Shown: in pieces, positions 1 through 6,411 of the stretch
Position numbering within the stretch: the first letter of the stretch is position 1
Layout: every line of letters starts with the position of its first letter
DNA from: Promethearchaeota archaeon
GTDB lineage: Archaea > Asgardarchaeota > Lokiarchaeia > Sigyniarchaeales > SOKP01
DNA: 7,525 nucleotides
Direction: 5' to 3'
NCBI GenBank assembly: GCA_019894815.1
Contig: JAGXNU010000098.1
Span: forward strand, 1-7,525
Translations under genes and position numbers: made by a program
Notes under the pieces: generated by a model
Database searches by the model: none
Told to the model about the DNA's origin: nothing
Seen by the model: only the letters and a program-made list of their open reading frames with translations

Positions 1-406
1 TAGGGATACCCAATATCTGCTTACCTTTATCTTCATCAAATCCCGCGATCGGATGGGCGACAAGACCTAATTCAGTAGCTCTTAGTATAATAAAAGCGGC
101 AGCTAAACCCGTATCAAATAGATAGTATTGTCTTTCTTTAATTACGCAATCATACTTAGGAGTTGAAAACACCGCAATCATCATAGAAGCTTTTTCAATC
201 CAATTATTGGTCGGACTTAGTATCATAAAGAGTTTTTCTAACTGCTCCTTCTCATAAACGAAAATAAATCTCCAGGGTTGATTATTATTACAAGATGGGG
301 CAATCTGGGCTACACGGGCTAAATCATAAATTAAGTCATCATCAATTTCAACCGGACCCAAAGATCTATAGGCTCGTCTTTTTTCTATTGCTTCTTTCAC
401 ATTCAT
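1..406 (-). CDS. Nitroreductase-family FMN oxidoreductase, 3'-truncated by the window edge
   Basis: The first 135 codons are visible from an ATG at 406; the C-terminus lies beyond base 1. The N-terminal EKRRAYRS (residues 8-15) is the family's Arg-rich stretch that contacts the FMN phosphate. APSCNNNQPWRF (36-47) is the second conserved FMN-binding segment, and GLVAHPIAGFD further on matches the usual 'GLG...GGF' region. Members are cytoplasmic homodimers that use NAD(P)H to reduce nitro compounds, quinones, flavins or enones; the substrate cannot be told from the sequence. The start is supported by GGTGAT at 413-418, complementary to the 16S 3' end and six bases before the ATG. It lies downstream of the peroxiredoxin gene on the same strand, with a 156-base gap holding a T-run and a TATA-like box, so it is probably transcribed separately. 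Family assignment is firm, function generic. Confidence 0.9.
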   Translation of the reverse strand, partial: MNVKEAIEKRRAYRSLGPVEIDDDLIYDLARVAQIAPSCNNNQPWRFIFVYEKEQLEKLFMILSPTNNWIEKASMMIAVFSTPKYDCVIKERQYYLFDTGLAAAFIILRATELGLVAHPIAGFDEDKGKQILGIP

Positions 407-450
407 ATAAAAATCACCAAATTTTTTTATCGAAATATAAAGAAAAACAA

Positions 451-457
451 TTTATAT
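451..457 (-). promoter_or_regulatory. Candidate TATA box of the nitroreductase gene
   Basis: The minus strand reads ATATAAA here, about 45 bases before the ATG at 406. A transcription start about 26 bases downstream would give a leader near 20 bases that still includes the GGTGAT ribosome binding site at 413-418. The background is very AT-rich, so a chance match is possible. Confidence 0.35.
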
Positions 458-530
458 CAAGATTGGGATTATATTCTATTAGATTTTTAAACAGTTAATT
501 TTCAATTACAATAATTAAAACCCTAACCTT

Positions 531-562
531 TATAAAATAGAAAATAAGAGATTAGGAAAAAA
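531..562 (-). terminator. T-run terminator after the peroxiredoxin gene
   Basis: Immediately after the peroxiredoxin stop codon the minus strand has TTTTTT, then TTATTTT and CTATTTTAT within about 30 bases, with no strong hairpin. This is the usual form of an archaeal intrinsic terminator. Confidence 0.45.
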
Positions 563-1045
563 TTAAGCATTTAATTCTACTAATTTAAACTTTACTTCTT
601 CAGCATGTCCATTAACGCTTACCTTTGGCCAAATATGAGCAATTTTACCAGAAGCATTAATCAAAAACGTGCTTCGGATTACGCCCTTATATGTTTTGCC
701 TTGAAATTTTTTCAAACCCCATGCTCCATAAGCTTTTAAGATTTCTTTATCTTCATCGCTTAACAGAATTACCTTTAAATCTTTCTTCTCTATGAATTTA
801 GCATGTGAAGCAGGACTATCAGGACTCACGCCTATTACTACTGCATCGAGCGCTTGAAAATCTTTTAATATTGTTGTAAAGCCTATAGCTTCTGTAGTAC
901 ATCCTGGTGTATTATCCTTTGGATAAAAGTATAAAATAACATTTTTTCCTTTAAAGTCTTTTAAACATACCTTTTTATTATCTTTATCAAGAAGACAAAA
1001 TTCTGGGGCCATATCTCCAACTTTTAATTCGATTTTATCAGACAT
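563..1045 (-). CDS. bcp: Peroxiredoxin, Bcp/PrxQ subfamily
   Basis: A 160-residue thiol peroxidase, full length for Bcp/PrxQ, expected to reduce hydrogen peroxide and organic hydroperoxides in the cytoplasm. The active-site signature runs from P42 through T46 to the peroxidatic Cys49 (PKDNTPGC), and the conserved Arg124 sits in IRSTFLI. PrxQ proteins with an intra-helix disulfide have the resolving cysteine five residues after the peroxidatic one; here that position is Ile54. The only other cysteines are Cys17 and Cys27, so this is either a 1-Cys-type enzyme or one with an unusual resolving partner. ATG at 1045 is the natural start because the typical N-terminal 'VGDMAPEF' follows at residue 9. 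The ribosome binding site is weak (GAGA). The neighbouring nitroreductase suggests a redox-stress context, but the genes look separately terminated. Confidence 0.95.
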   Translation of the reverse strand: MSDKIELKVGDMAPEFCLLDKDNKKVCLKDFKGKNVILYFYPKDNTPGCTTEAIGFTTILKDFQALDAVVIGVSPDSPASHAKFIEKKDLKVILLSDEDKEILKAYGAWGLKKFQGKTYKGVIRSTFLINASGKIAHIWPKVSVNGHAEEVKFKLVELNA

Positions 1046-1190
1046 AATTATTTTCTCTATTATTATTTGGATTAGTTTTTAATCATAATTCTTAGATAAG
1101 GAAACGATTTGAATCTTCATATTATTAATTATTATCTTATTTCTGAGTTCATTTAAGATAGATTTAATCCTCATCTCTATAATTAATAAA

Positions 1191-1198
1191 TTATAAAA
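1191..1198 (+). promoter_or_regulatory. Candidate TATA box of the membrane protein gene
   Basis: TTATAAAA preceded by AATAAA, an A-rich stretch where the TFB recognition element would lie. A start about 25 bases downstream would leave a leader of about 45 bases before the TTG at 1266. It lies in the 220-base divergent gap (1046-1265). I could not pick a convincing promoter there for the minus-strand peroxiredoxin gene. Confidence 0.3.
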
Positions 1199-1265
1199 CC
1201 CCTAAAAATAAATTTAATAAATCACATTTTATTTACACATAAATACAAATAATAAGGGATGAAAT

Positions 1266-1880
1266 TTGGAAAAAAGAAATTTAGGATATTTTCTACTCGT
1301 TATAGGATTTATATTTTTAATAATTTCATTTATGACAATTTGGGCATTAACAATTAATTGGGTGCCATCGAATGGAATTTATTTACTATTTACGATTCCG
1401 CTATTAATCTTTAGTACTTCTACTTTAATTTCTGCCGTTTTTTTAATATACCAAGACCATTTAAATAACATAATTAAAGGTTTGATCTTAATTCTTGATG
1501 GGCTAATTCCAACTTTCACTCCTATTTATGCTTTATTTGATCCCCGATTACAACCTTTTAGTGATATTAGAGGAATGGTTCTTATTCCGTTGTTCTTGGT
1601 CGGAGTTTTTATAATAATATATGGAATTGGATGGTTAGTAATTGATAAATACGTTACTATCAAACTACGTAAAAAATTGAATAAAATTTTAGGCTCCATT
1701 TCTATAGGTATTGGTACTCTAAATTCGATATTCTTTATCGTTGTGCTGAACTATGATGCAAGTCAGCCCTTACTTGTGACTTGGCTACTTGTTGGAGCAA
1801 TTTTAATTGTTTTTGGTATCATCCTAGTTTTTAAAAAAGTAGAAAGCGCTAAAATTCAATCACGTAGAAAGAAAAGATAA
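1266..1880 (+). CDS. Six-helix integral membrane protein of unknown function
   Basis: A 204-residue hydrophobic protein I do not recognise. Six likely membrane helices lie at about residues 8-30, 38-62, 68-90, 102-126, 140-162 and 169-190. Between helices 4 and 5 there is a basic stretch (KLRKKLNK, 133-140), and the C-terminus ends in a basic tail (SRRKKR). The positive-inside rule puts both on the cytoplasmic side. No catalytic, transporter or receptor motif is evident. The frame opens with TTG: an in-frame TGA at 1260-1262 rules out anything further upstream, and the next in-frame ATG is residue 23, inside helix 1. A weak ribosome binding site (AGGGATGA, about 1255-1262) sits just before the TTG. 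It is the only plus-strand gene here, divergent from the peroxiredoxin gene and convergent with uxaC, so neighbours give no functional hint. The long conserved helix pattern makes it a real gene. Confidence 0.75.
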   Translation: MEKRNLGYFLLVIGFIFLIISFMTIWALTINWVPSNGIYLLFTIPLLIFSTSTLISAVFLIYQDHLNNIIKGLILILDGLIPTFTPIYALFDPRLQPFSDIRGMVLIPLFLVGVFIIIYGIGWLVIDKYVTIKLRKKLNKILGSISIGIGTLNSIFFIVVLNYDASQPLLVTWLLVGAILIVFGIILVFKKVESAKIQSRRKKR

Positions 1881-1883
1881 AAT

Positions 1884-1913
1884 TTTGTTTTGATTTTTTT
1901 ATTATATTTTGTT
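1884..1913 (+). terminator. T-run terminator after the membrane protein gene
   Basis: The plus strand after the stop at 1880 contains TTTTGTTTTGATTTTTTT followed by more T-rich sequence, filling the 36-base gap to the convergent uxaC stop. This fits a U-tract archaeal terminator. The same gap is A-rich on the minus strand, so it is not an obvious terminator for uxaC. Confidence 0.5.
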
Positions 1914-1916
1914 ATT

Positions 1917-3317
1917 TTACATTTTAAAATAATTCGCAGCGTTATTATAACAAATATTTTCAATCATCTCCCCTAATAAATTCATATCAGCGGGTATTTC
2001 TCCCTTCTCAATATCATTTCCAACTATATTGCATAAAATCCTTCGAAAATATTCATGTCTTGGGAATGAAAGAAAACTTCTTGAATCCGTAGTCATTCCA
2101 ATAAAATGATATAATAATCCAAGAGTTGAAAGTGAATTAATCTGCTTTTTAATCCCTTCAATGTTATCTAAGAACCACCAACTTGGACCAAATTGAATTT
2201 TCCCAGGAAAAGTCCCATCTTGGAAGTTTCCAATCATGGATGCAAACAATTCATTATCTCTCGGATTTAAATTATATAAAACTGTTTTAGCTAATTCATT
2301 TGACTGATCCAGATGATCTAAAAATTTTGCCATATTCTCACTCATATTATAATCTCCTATTGTATCACAACCAATATCAGGCCCTAATTTATTATATAAA
2401 CGGGTGTTAACATTACGAAGAGCTCCTATATGGAATTGTTGAACCCAGCCCCGCTTATGATTTAATCTTCCAACTTCATGCAAAAAAGCGGATTTGAATT
2501 TTGATATTTCTATATCAGATAACTCCTTGTTTGAAAGTATTTTGTGAATAATTATTTCAATATCTTGATCTGAATACTCTTTAGCATGTAGTTGATCAAC
2601 CCCATGATCAGCAATTCGACAACCATTATCATGGAAGTATTTATGACGAATATCTATTGCTTCTATCAAACTAGAAAAATTCTCTATCGTCATCTCAGAT
2701 ATTTCGCCTAACTGGTGAATATAATTCATAAAGCTAACATTATCTTCAACATTCATTGCTTTATCCGGTCGGAAAGTTGGAAGAATCTTAACTTCATAAC
2801 CATCATTCTTAATTTTCTTATGAAATTCCAGAGAGTCGATTGGGTCGTTTGTTGTACAGATTAATTTTACATTCATCCCATCCACGAGATTTTTGATAGA
2901 ATATTCAGGAGTTTTTAATAAATTAGAACAATGATCATAAATCGTCTTACATGTTGTTGGGTTCAGCAAATCTTCAATGTTAAAATATCGCCGAAGTTCT
3001 AAATGTGTCCAATGGTAAAGGGGATTTCGGATGGTTTTAGGAACAGTTTCTGCCCATTTTTGAAATTTTTCATAGTCTGTTGCATTACCGGTACAAAATT
3101 GTTCTGGTATTCCATTTGTACGCATTAATCTCCATTTGTAATGATCTCCAGCAAGCCATGCTTGTCCAATATTATCAAAATTAATATTATTAGCGATATC
3201 TTCAACGGGTAAATGGCTATGAAAATCATAGATAGGCATTATTTTCGCATGTTCATGATAAAGATATTGAGCTGTTTTTGTGTGTAATAGAAAGTTATCA
3301 TCCATGAAAGCTTTCAT
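1917..3317 (-). CDS. uxaC: Uronate isomerase (glucuronate/galacturonate isomerase), EC 5.3.1.12
   Basis: A 466-residue protein of normal length for the family, which interconverts D-glucuronate with D-fructuronate and D-galacturonate with D-tagaturonate, the first step of hexuronate breakdown. It belongs to the amidohydrolase superfamily. Family signatures are present throughout: the metal-binding HxH in YDFHSHL (H33, H35), DHYKWRLMRTNGI (58-70), NPLYHWTHLELRRYF (98-112), CTTNDPIDSL (154-163), an HIGALRNVNTR block, LNPRDNELFASMIGNFQDG, and GMTTDSRSFLSFPRHEYFRR with the barrel-end Asp411. The start is firm: KAFMDDNFLL is the usual N-terminus, and GAGG at 3329-3326 stands eight bases before the ATG. 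It lies 195 bases downstream of the DapA-Fae gene on the same strand with a T-run between, so it is probably a separate transcript. None of the usual partner genes (fructuronate or tagaturonate reductase, dehydratase, KDG kinase) is in view. The gene is common in bacteria and less so in archaea, so acquisition by transfer is possible. Confidence 0.97.
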   Translation of the reverse strand: MKAFMDDNFLLHTKTAQYLYHEHAKIMPIYDFHSHLPVEDIANNINFDNIGQAWLAGDHYKWRLMRTNGIPEQFCTGNATDYEKFQKWAETVPKTIRNPLYHWTHLELRRYFNIEDLLNPTTCKTIYDHCSNLLKTPEYSIKNLVDGMNVKLICTTNDPIDSLEFHKKIKNDGYEVKILPTFRPDKAMNVEDNVSFMNYIHQLGEISEMTIENFSSLIEAIDIRHKYFHDNGCRIADHGVDQLHAKEYSDQDIEIIIHKILSNKELSDIEISKFKSAFLHEVGRLNHKRGWVQQFHIGALRNVNTRLYNKLGPDIGCDTIGDYNMSENMAKFLDHLDQSNELAKTVLYNLNPRDNELFASMIGNFQDGTFPGKIQFGPSWWFLDNIEGIKKQINSLSTLGLLYHFIGMTTDSRSFLSFPRHEYFRRILCNIVGNDIEKGEIPADMNLLGEMIENICYNNAANYFKM

Positions 3318-3474
3318 CCATTCATCCTCAGATTATTATTATTCATTAAGTTACTATCTTTTTACTTCCATAAAAGGATTAGGTTGCTTTATTTTTCTCA
3401 ATAGATTCCATCTCCATTGAGTAGATTTAATAATCTTAGAAATGCGAATAACAAATTTCAGAAATCTATAATTT

Positions 3475-3500
3475 TAAAAAATAGAAGAAAATAAATTTAT
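3475..3500 (-). terminator. T-run terminator after the DapA-Fae gene
   Basis: About 13 bases past the TAA stop, the minus strand reads TTTATTTTCTTC followed by TATTTTTTAAAA, two U-tracts close together. The remainder of the 195-base gap to uxaC (3318-3474) is AT-rich. It holds an AGATT-TAAT-AATCT inverted repeat at 3423-3436 and the uxaC ribosome binding site; I see no small gene in it. Confidence 0.45.
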
Positions 3501-3512
3501 AATTTACTAATA

Positions 3513-5000
3513 TTAAGGATCATTTCTGAATGGATGACGAGCATTTTCCGCGTTTTCGATTCCATCTTCCACTGTAGGAAGCCCCTCCATTGCTTTTCGA
3601 ATGGCATTCCTTGTAGCTTTATAATTGTTAATAAAAACTCTTTTCCGACTACTTGCACTAGGATGGACAAAAACATTTGCTATTATTACAATATCTTCAG
3701 ATGCAGCTTTTGGCAATATACCATCTTCAACACATTGTATCACGGCTTTAGCAATTGCAGCTTGCGCTGGGCCATACGTTAAACTTGCATGCCTAAGAGA
3801 AGTGACTTTTACTGTTGGGATCATCACTGTTGCTGGTTTTACTTGCATATTTGGTTCTAATATTACTTGTAGCCCTTCACGACCTTTTGCTGGGTGTGTC
3901 AAGGCTTTCGCATAAGCCTCTCCTACAGGTCCTTTCTTATCCCCAATTAAAAGATCTATATGTGCTAGTTCTACTCGATCTCCTACTAAAGATTCACCTA
4001 CTTTTAAGCTGAAATCCGATATCTTTTCAGGAGTTACACCAACGGCATAAAATCGACTTGTAAGTTCCTTTTCCCCGATTTCAAATTTGATTTCTTTCTT
4101 CTCTATCATTCCAAGTTTTTCGAGTTCTACCCTAAATTCGTCCTTTAATTCATAAGAAAGCGCATCTCCAAGAATTATAGGGGACCGTGTAATTCCAACT
4201 GGAACGCTCAGCATATTTAAACATTCCTTTGCTCCCAATGCACCTGAATTGATAAGCATTCGCGCTAATTTCTGGACTTTTTTTTGAAGTGCTTGAGCTT
4301 CTTGCAATCGATTATGCTTGACATGATCATATAACTCTAACCAAATTTTCGGAATCACGTTTGCGGAGCCTAAAATACAACCAGCGGAACCTCCTGCAAG
4401 AGATCCTAAAACAAGTTCGTCCCATCCGATTAAGACAGAAATTTTATCACTAACTTTTTCTAATAAGGCAGAATGGTATTTGTAATCGCCACTTGAATCT
4501 TTAATTGCCACAAAATTTTCAATATCAACCAGATCTTCTACCACAGTCCAAGGTAGCTCGACTCCAGTACACACGGGAATGTTATATAGTACAATTGGAA
4601 TGTCTGTTTTTTCGGCTATAGTGAAATAATGATCGTATAACCCCTTAGCTTTTGGTTTGAGATAATATGGCGTAACAATAATAACTGCATCGGCTCCTAG
4701 ATCAGTTGCGGCTTTACTCGCATCAATCACCATTCTTGTTCCGGTTTCTCCTGTACCTGCAATTACCGGCACTCTCCCATTAGTCTCATCAACTACTATT
4801 TCAATAACCTTCAAACGCTCTTCAAAAGTCATGTTGACAAATTCTCCCGTAGTTCCACATGGTACTAATCCCGTAACCCCTTGGTCAATGAAGTAATTGA
4901 CTAAATTTCTTAATTGTTCTTCGTTTATTGACTCGTCTTTATTAAAGGGAGTTACCATTGCTGGCATTACTCCTTTTGGTCTATAATCAAATTTTCCCAT
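3513..5000 (-). CDS. DapA-family class I aldolase fused to formaldehyde-activating enzyme (Fae)
   Basis: A 495-residue two-domain protein (numbering from the ATG at 5000). Residues 1-298 form a DapA/N-acetylneuraminate-lyase-type barrel: carboxylate-binding GTTGE (49-53), TPYY (110-113), YNIP with catalytic Tyr139, and Schiff-base Lys167 in AIKDSSGD. The arginine that holds the second substrate's carboxylate in dihydrodipicolinate synthase is Cys144 here (YNIPVCTG), so a lysine-biosynthesis role is unlikely; a 2-oxo acid aldolase or lyase is more plausible. After a linker of about 35 residues, residues 334-495 form a complete Fae: KVGESLVGD, AHIDLLIG with the family's catalytic His (His347), EPNMQVKPATVM, YGPAQAAIAKAV, NNYKATRNAIRKA and the terminal HPF typical of Fae. 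Fae joins formaldehyde to tetrahydromethanopterin to give methylene-H4MPT. Archaeal Fae is known fused to the aldolase Hps, and this looks like an analogous fusion with a different aldolase. It forms an operon with the upstream gene. No frameshift lies at the junction. Domain calls are firm; the combined reaction is inferred. Confidence 0.93.
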   Translation of the reverse strand: MGKFDYRPKGVMPAMVTPFNKDESINEEQLRNLVNYFIDQGVTGLVPCGTTGEFVNMTFEERLKVIEIVVDETNGRVPVIAGTGETGTRMVIDASKAATDLGADAVIIVTPYYLKPKAKGLYDHYFTIAEKTDIPIVLYNIPVCTGVELPWTVVEDLVDIENFVAIKDSSGDYKYHSALLEKVSDKISVLIGWDELVLGSLAGGSAGCILGSANVIPKIWLELYDHVKHNRLQEAQALQKKVQKLARMLINSGALGAKECLNMLSVPVGITRSPIILGDALSYELKDEFRVELEKLGMIEKKEIKFEIGEKELTSRFYAVGVTPEKISDFSLKVGESLVGDRVELAHIDLLIGDKKGPVGEAYAKALTHPAKGREGLQVILEPNMQVKPATVMIPTVKVTSLRHASLTYGPAQAAIAKAVIQCVEDGILPKAASEDIVIIANVFVHPSASSRKRVFINNYKATRNAIRKAMEGLPTVEDGIENAENARHPFRNDP

Positions 5001-5008
5001 TTTATTTT

Positions 5009-5016
5009 TCACTCCT
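5009..5016 (-). promoter_or_regulatory. Ribosome binding site that decides the start of the DapA-Fae gene
   Basis: The minus strand reads AGGAGTGA, a close match to the anti-Shine-Dalgarno complement, eight bases before the ATG at 5000. The alternative in-frame start, a GTG at 5012, lies inside this site and has no well-placed ribosome binding site of its own. The ATG is therefore preferred, which shortens the protein by four residues. Confidence 0.7.
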
Positions 5017-5020
5017 AACC

Positions 5021-6307
5021 TTATTCATAGTGATGTAAATTTCTTGCTGCGATAAATGTTAGCCCATTCTTAGTAAGTGCTTCTGCTGTAGAATTAACTG
5101 CATCATTTCGATCTAAATGGTTAATTCGAAGATAATCCCATAATCCTGCTTTTTTTATTTCTTCTTTGGGCAAAAAATATTCGAGTATATCTGTAGGATG
5201 TTCTCGTTTTTCGTCAATCTCTACATTTCCACCTTCGTGTTTTGCACTTATATTCTTAACTTTCTTTGCCAAGTCTAATAACTCCTCCCTTCGATCATAG
5301 GGTTGTCTTACTATACTCTTCCAAGTCTCTGTTATATGATGCTCTAATCTAACAACATCTTCAAATCCAAATGATTTTCGAATATAAGCAGCCATTTCTA
5401 ATGTATCGTTATTTACGGAATTTGACAAATTAAAACCAATTAATGGACTTGTCCCATCTTCTCGAGCGAACAATTTTGCTGTTAGTAAAGTCCATAAGCA
5501 AGAATATGGGTTATCGTTACCCATATATACGCTAATTTTAAATTCATTGTTAATTCCAAGTTTATGAATAAAATAACCTAAAAGCACAGTTCCGGGATTA
5601 ACATTGAGAACTTGTTTTATTCCATAGTTTGTATAGTAATACAGGAACTCATCAATCCATTTAATTGCAAAATCGTTTGGTTGCCCCACACCACCAAAAT
5701 AACCAGTGATTGTATCTGGTCCACCTAGATGCACATTTACAGGCATACCATCTGGACCAGGAGCAGTTCCTTTTGTGTCAAGCGTTTCGACCCAGGTCGC
5801 ACCAATAATTTGCATCGCAGCAGCCATAGCAGGTAAATCTCCGTCTTCCTCTTGTTCTTTCATATTTCTTACTCTGATAATTCGGCTGGGAACCAATTTT
5901 TGATTTTCAAGAGCATCTTTAACGATATCAATTAAAAAAGGGAAATATTGACAAGCACTTAATTCAAGTGTTACTGCGAAATCTTCATTGAATTTCATTT
6001 CTGATGCTTTATTTCCTAAAATTTTTTTCCTATAATCAGAAACACTAATAAAAGAATGATTATCCATCGCATTTATTAACCATTCGATATCTTTCACGTA
6101 ATCAGGATTTTTGGCGTTTATTTTTTCAATCAGATTATCAAGTTTGCTTGCTTCTTCTGCCTTTTTATTTATCTCGTTGATTCCACCATATTTATCTATC
6201 ACGGTAAATAAATCATTAATCAGAGGATTGTTTTCATCAAGTAAAAAATCATTAACAGACTTTAAGGCTTCCTTAGGGATTTCCAATTTTTTTCTTTTAT
6301 CCTTCAT
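5021..6307 (-). CDS. Unrecognised 428-residue protein, probable TIM-barrel enzyme, partner of DapA-Fae
   Basis: I do not recognise this family. It has a helical, charged N-terminal part (about 1-105), with no signal peptide or membrane segment. Then comes a regular alternation of short hydrophobic strands ending in polar residues: LELS (114-117), IIRVRN (143-148), WVETLDT (172-178), VNVHLGG (190-196), VLNVNPG (233-239), ISVYMG (258-263), LIGFNLSNS (289-297) and VVRLEHHITE (318-327). This is the spacing of an eight-stranded alpha/beta barrel. Possible metal or acid-base residues at strand ends are Glu115, Asp177, His193, Asn237, Asn293, Glu322, His323 and His324; KHEGG (356-360) and a terminal NLHHYE are also notable. 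A sugar-acid isomerase, epimerase or lyase is conceivable, including a UxaE-like role given nearby UxaC, but nothing in the sequence proves it. The ATG at 6307 has AGG ten bases upstream. Only about 20 bases separate its stop from the fusion's start, so the two are almost certainly cotranscribed and probably act in one pathway. Confidence 0.85.
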   Translation of the reverse strand: MKDKRKKLEIPKEALKSVNDFLLDENNPLINDLFTVIDKYGGINEINKKAEEASKLDNLIEKINAKNPDYVKDIEWLINAMDNHSFISVSDYRKKILGNKASEMKFNEDFAVTLELSACQYFPFLIDIVKDALENQKLVPSRIIRVRNMKEQEEDGDLPAMAAAMQIIGATWVETLDTKGTAPGPDGMPVNVHLGGPDTITGYFGGVGQPNDFAIKWIDEFLYYYTNYGIKQVLNVNPGTVLLGYFIHKLGINNEFKISVYMGNDNPYSCLWTLLTAKLFAREDGTSPLIGFNLSNSVNNDTLEMAAYIRKSFGFEDVVRLEHHITETWKSIVRQPYDRREELLDLAKKVKNISAKHEGGNVEIDEKREHPTDILEYFLPKEEIKKAGLWDYLRINHLDRNDAVNSTAEALTKNGLTFIAARNLHHYE

Positions 6308-6337
6308 CTTATTTTTACCTTAATTTTAATTAGACAA

Positions 6338-6358
6338 GGGCATCTCAATTAAACGCCC
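6338..6358 (-). repeat. Inverted repeat (GGGCGT / ATGCCC) in the leader of the barrel-DapA-Fae operon
   Basis: On the minus strand GGGCGT and ATGCCC flank nine bases and can form a six-pair stem with one G-U pair. It lies 31 to 51 bases before the ATG at 6307, inside the predicted transcribed leader. Its GC-rich arms stand out from the AT-rich surroundings. It could be a protein-binding site or an RNA hairpin. Confidence 0.4.
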
Positions 6359-6364
6359 ATATCA

Positions 6365-6394
6365 TTCCCATTATTCCAACATGTTCTTTGGGAA
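6365..6394. promoter_or_regulatory. Nested palindrome at the predicted transcription start, candidate operator
   Basis: TTCCCA at 6365-6370 and TGGGAA at 6389-6394 are perfect inverted repeats. Between them lies the perfect eight-base palindrome AACATGTT (6378-6385). The element begins about ten bases downstream of the TATA-like box and covers the expected transcription start, where a dimeric repressor would block initiation. The regulator is not in the window. Confidence 0.4.
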
Positions 6395-6403
6395 CTTTCA
6401 TAA

Positions 6404-6411
6404 GTTTTATA
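6404..6411 (-). promoter_or_regulatory. Candidate TATA box of the barrel-DapA-Fae operon
   Basis: The minus strand reads TATAAAAC, the best TATA-box match in the 197-base gap between the radical SAM gene and the operon. Transcription would start near 6380-6384, leaving a leader of about 75 bases. A second box, TTTATAAC at 6424-6431, is a weaker alternative. Confidence 0.45.

Noticed and set aside
295..498. Plus-strand open frame of 67 codons
   Set aside because: It overlaps the nitroreductase 5' end and its promoter region on the opposite strand, with low-complexity content and no motif or ribosome binding site.
1259..1261. ATG as start of the membrane protein gene
   Set aside because: It is in a different frame that ends after roughly 35 codons; the long hydrophobic frame starts at the TTG at 1266.
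3534..4012. Three overlapping plus-strand open frames
   Set aside because: They are antisense to the strongly conserved Fae domain and show no recognisable protein features.
3513..5012. Calling the gene dapA (dihydrodipicolinate synthase) or a Fae-Hps fusion
   Set aside because: The DHDPS arginine is replaced by cysteine. The barrel domain carries DapA-type motifs at the N-terminus, not a C-terminal Hps domain.
5706..6323. Plus-strand open frames antisense to the barrel gene
   Set aside because: These are shadows of the minus-strand gene, with biased composition and no domain.
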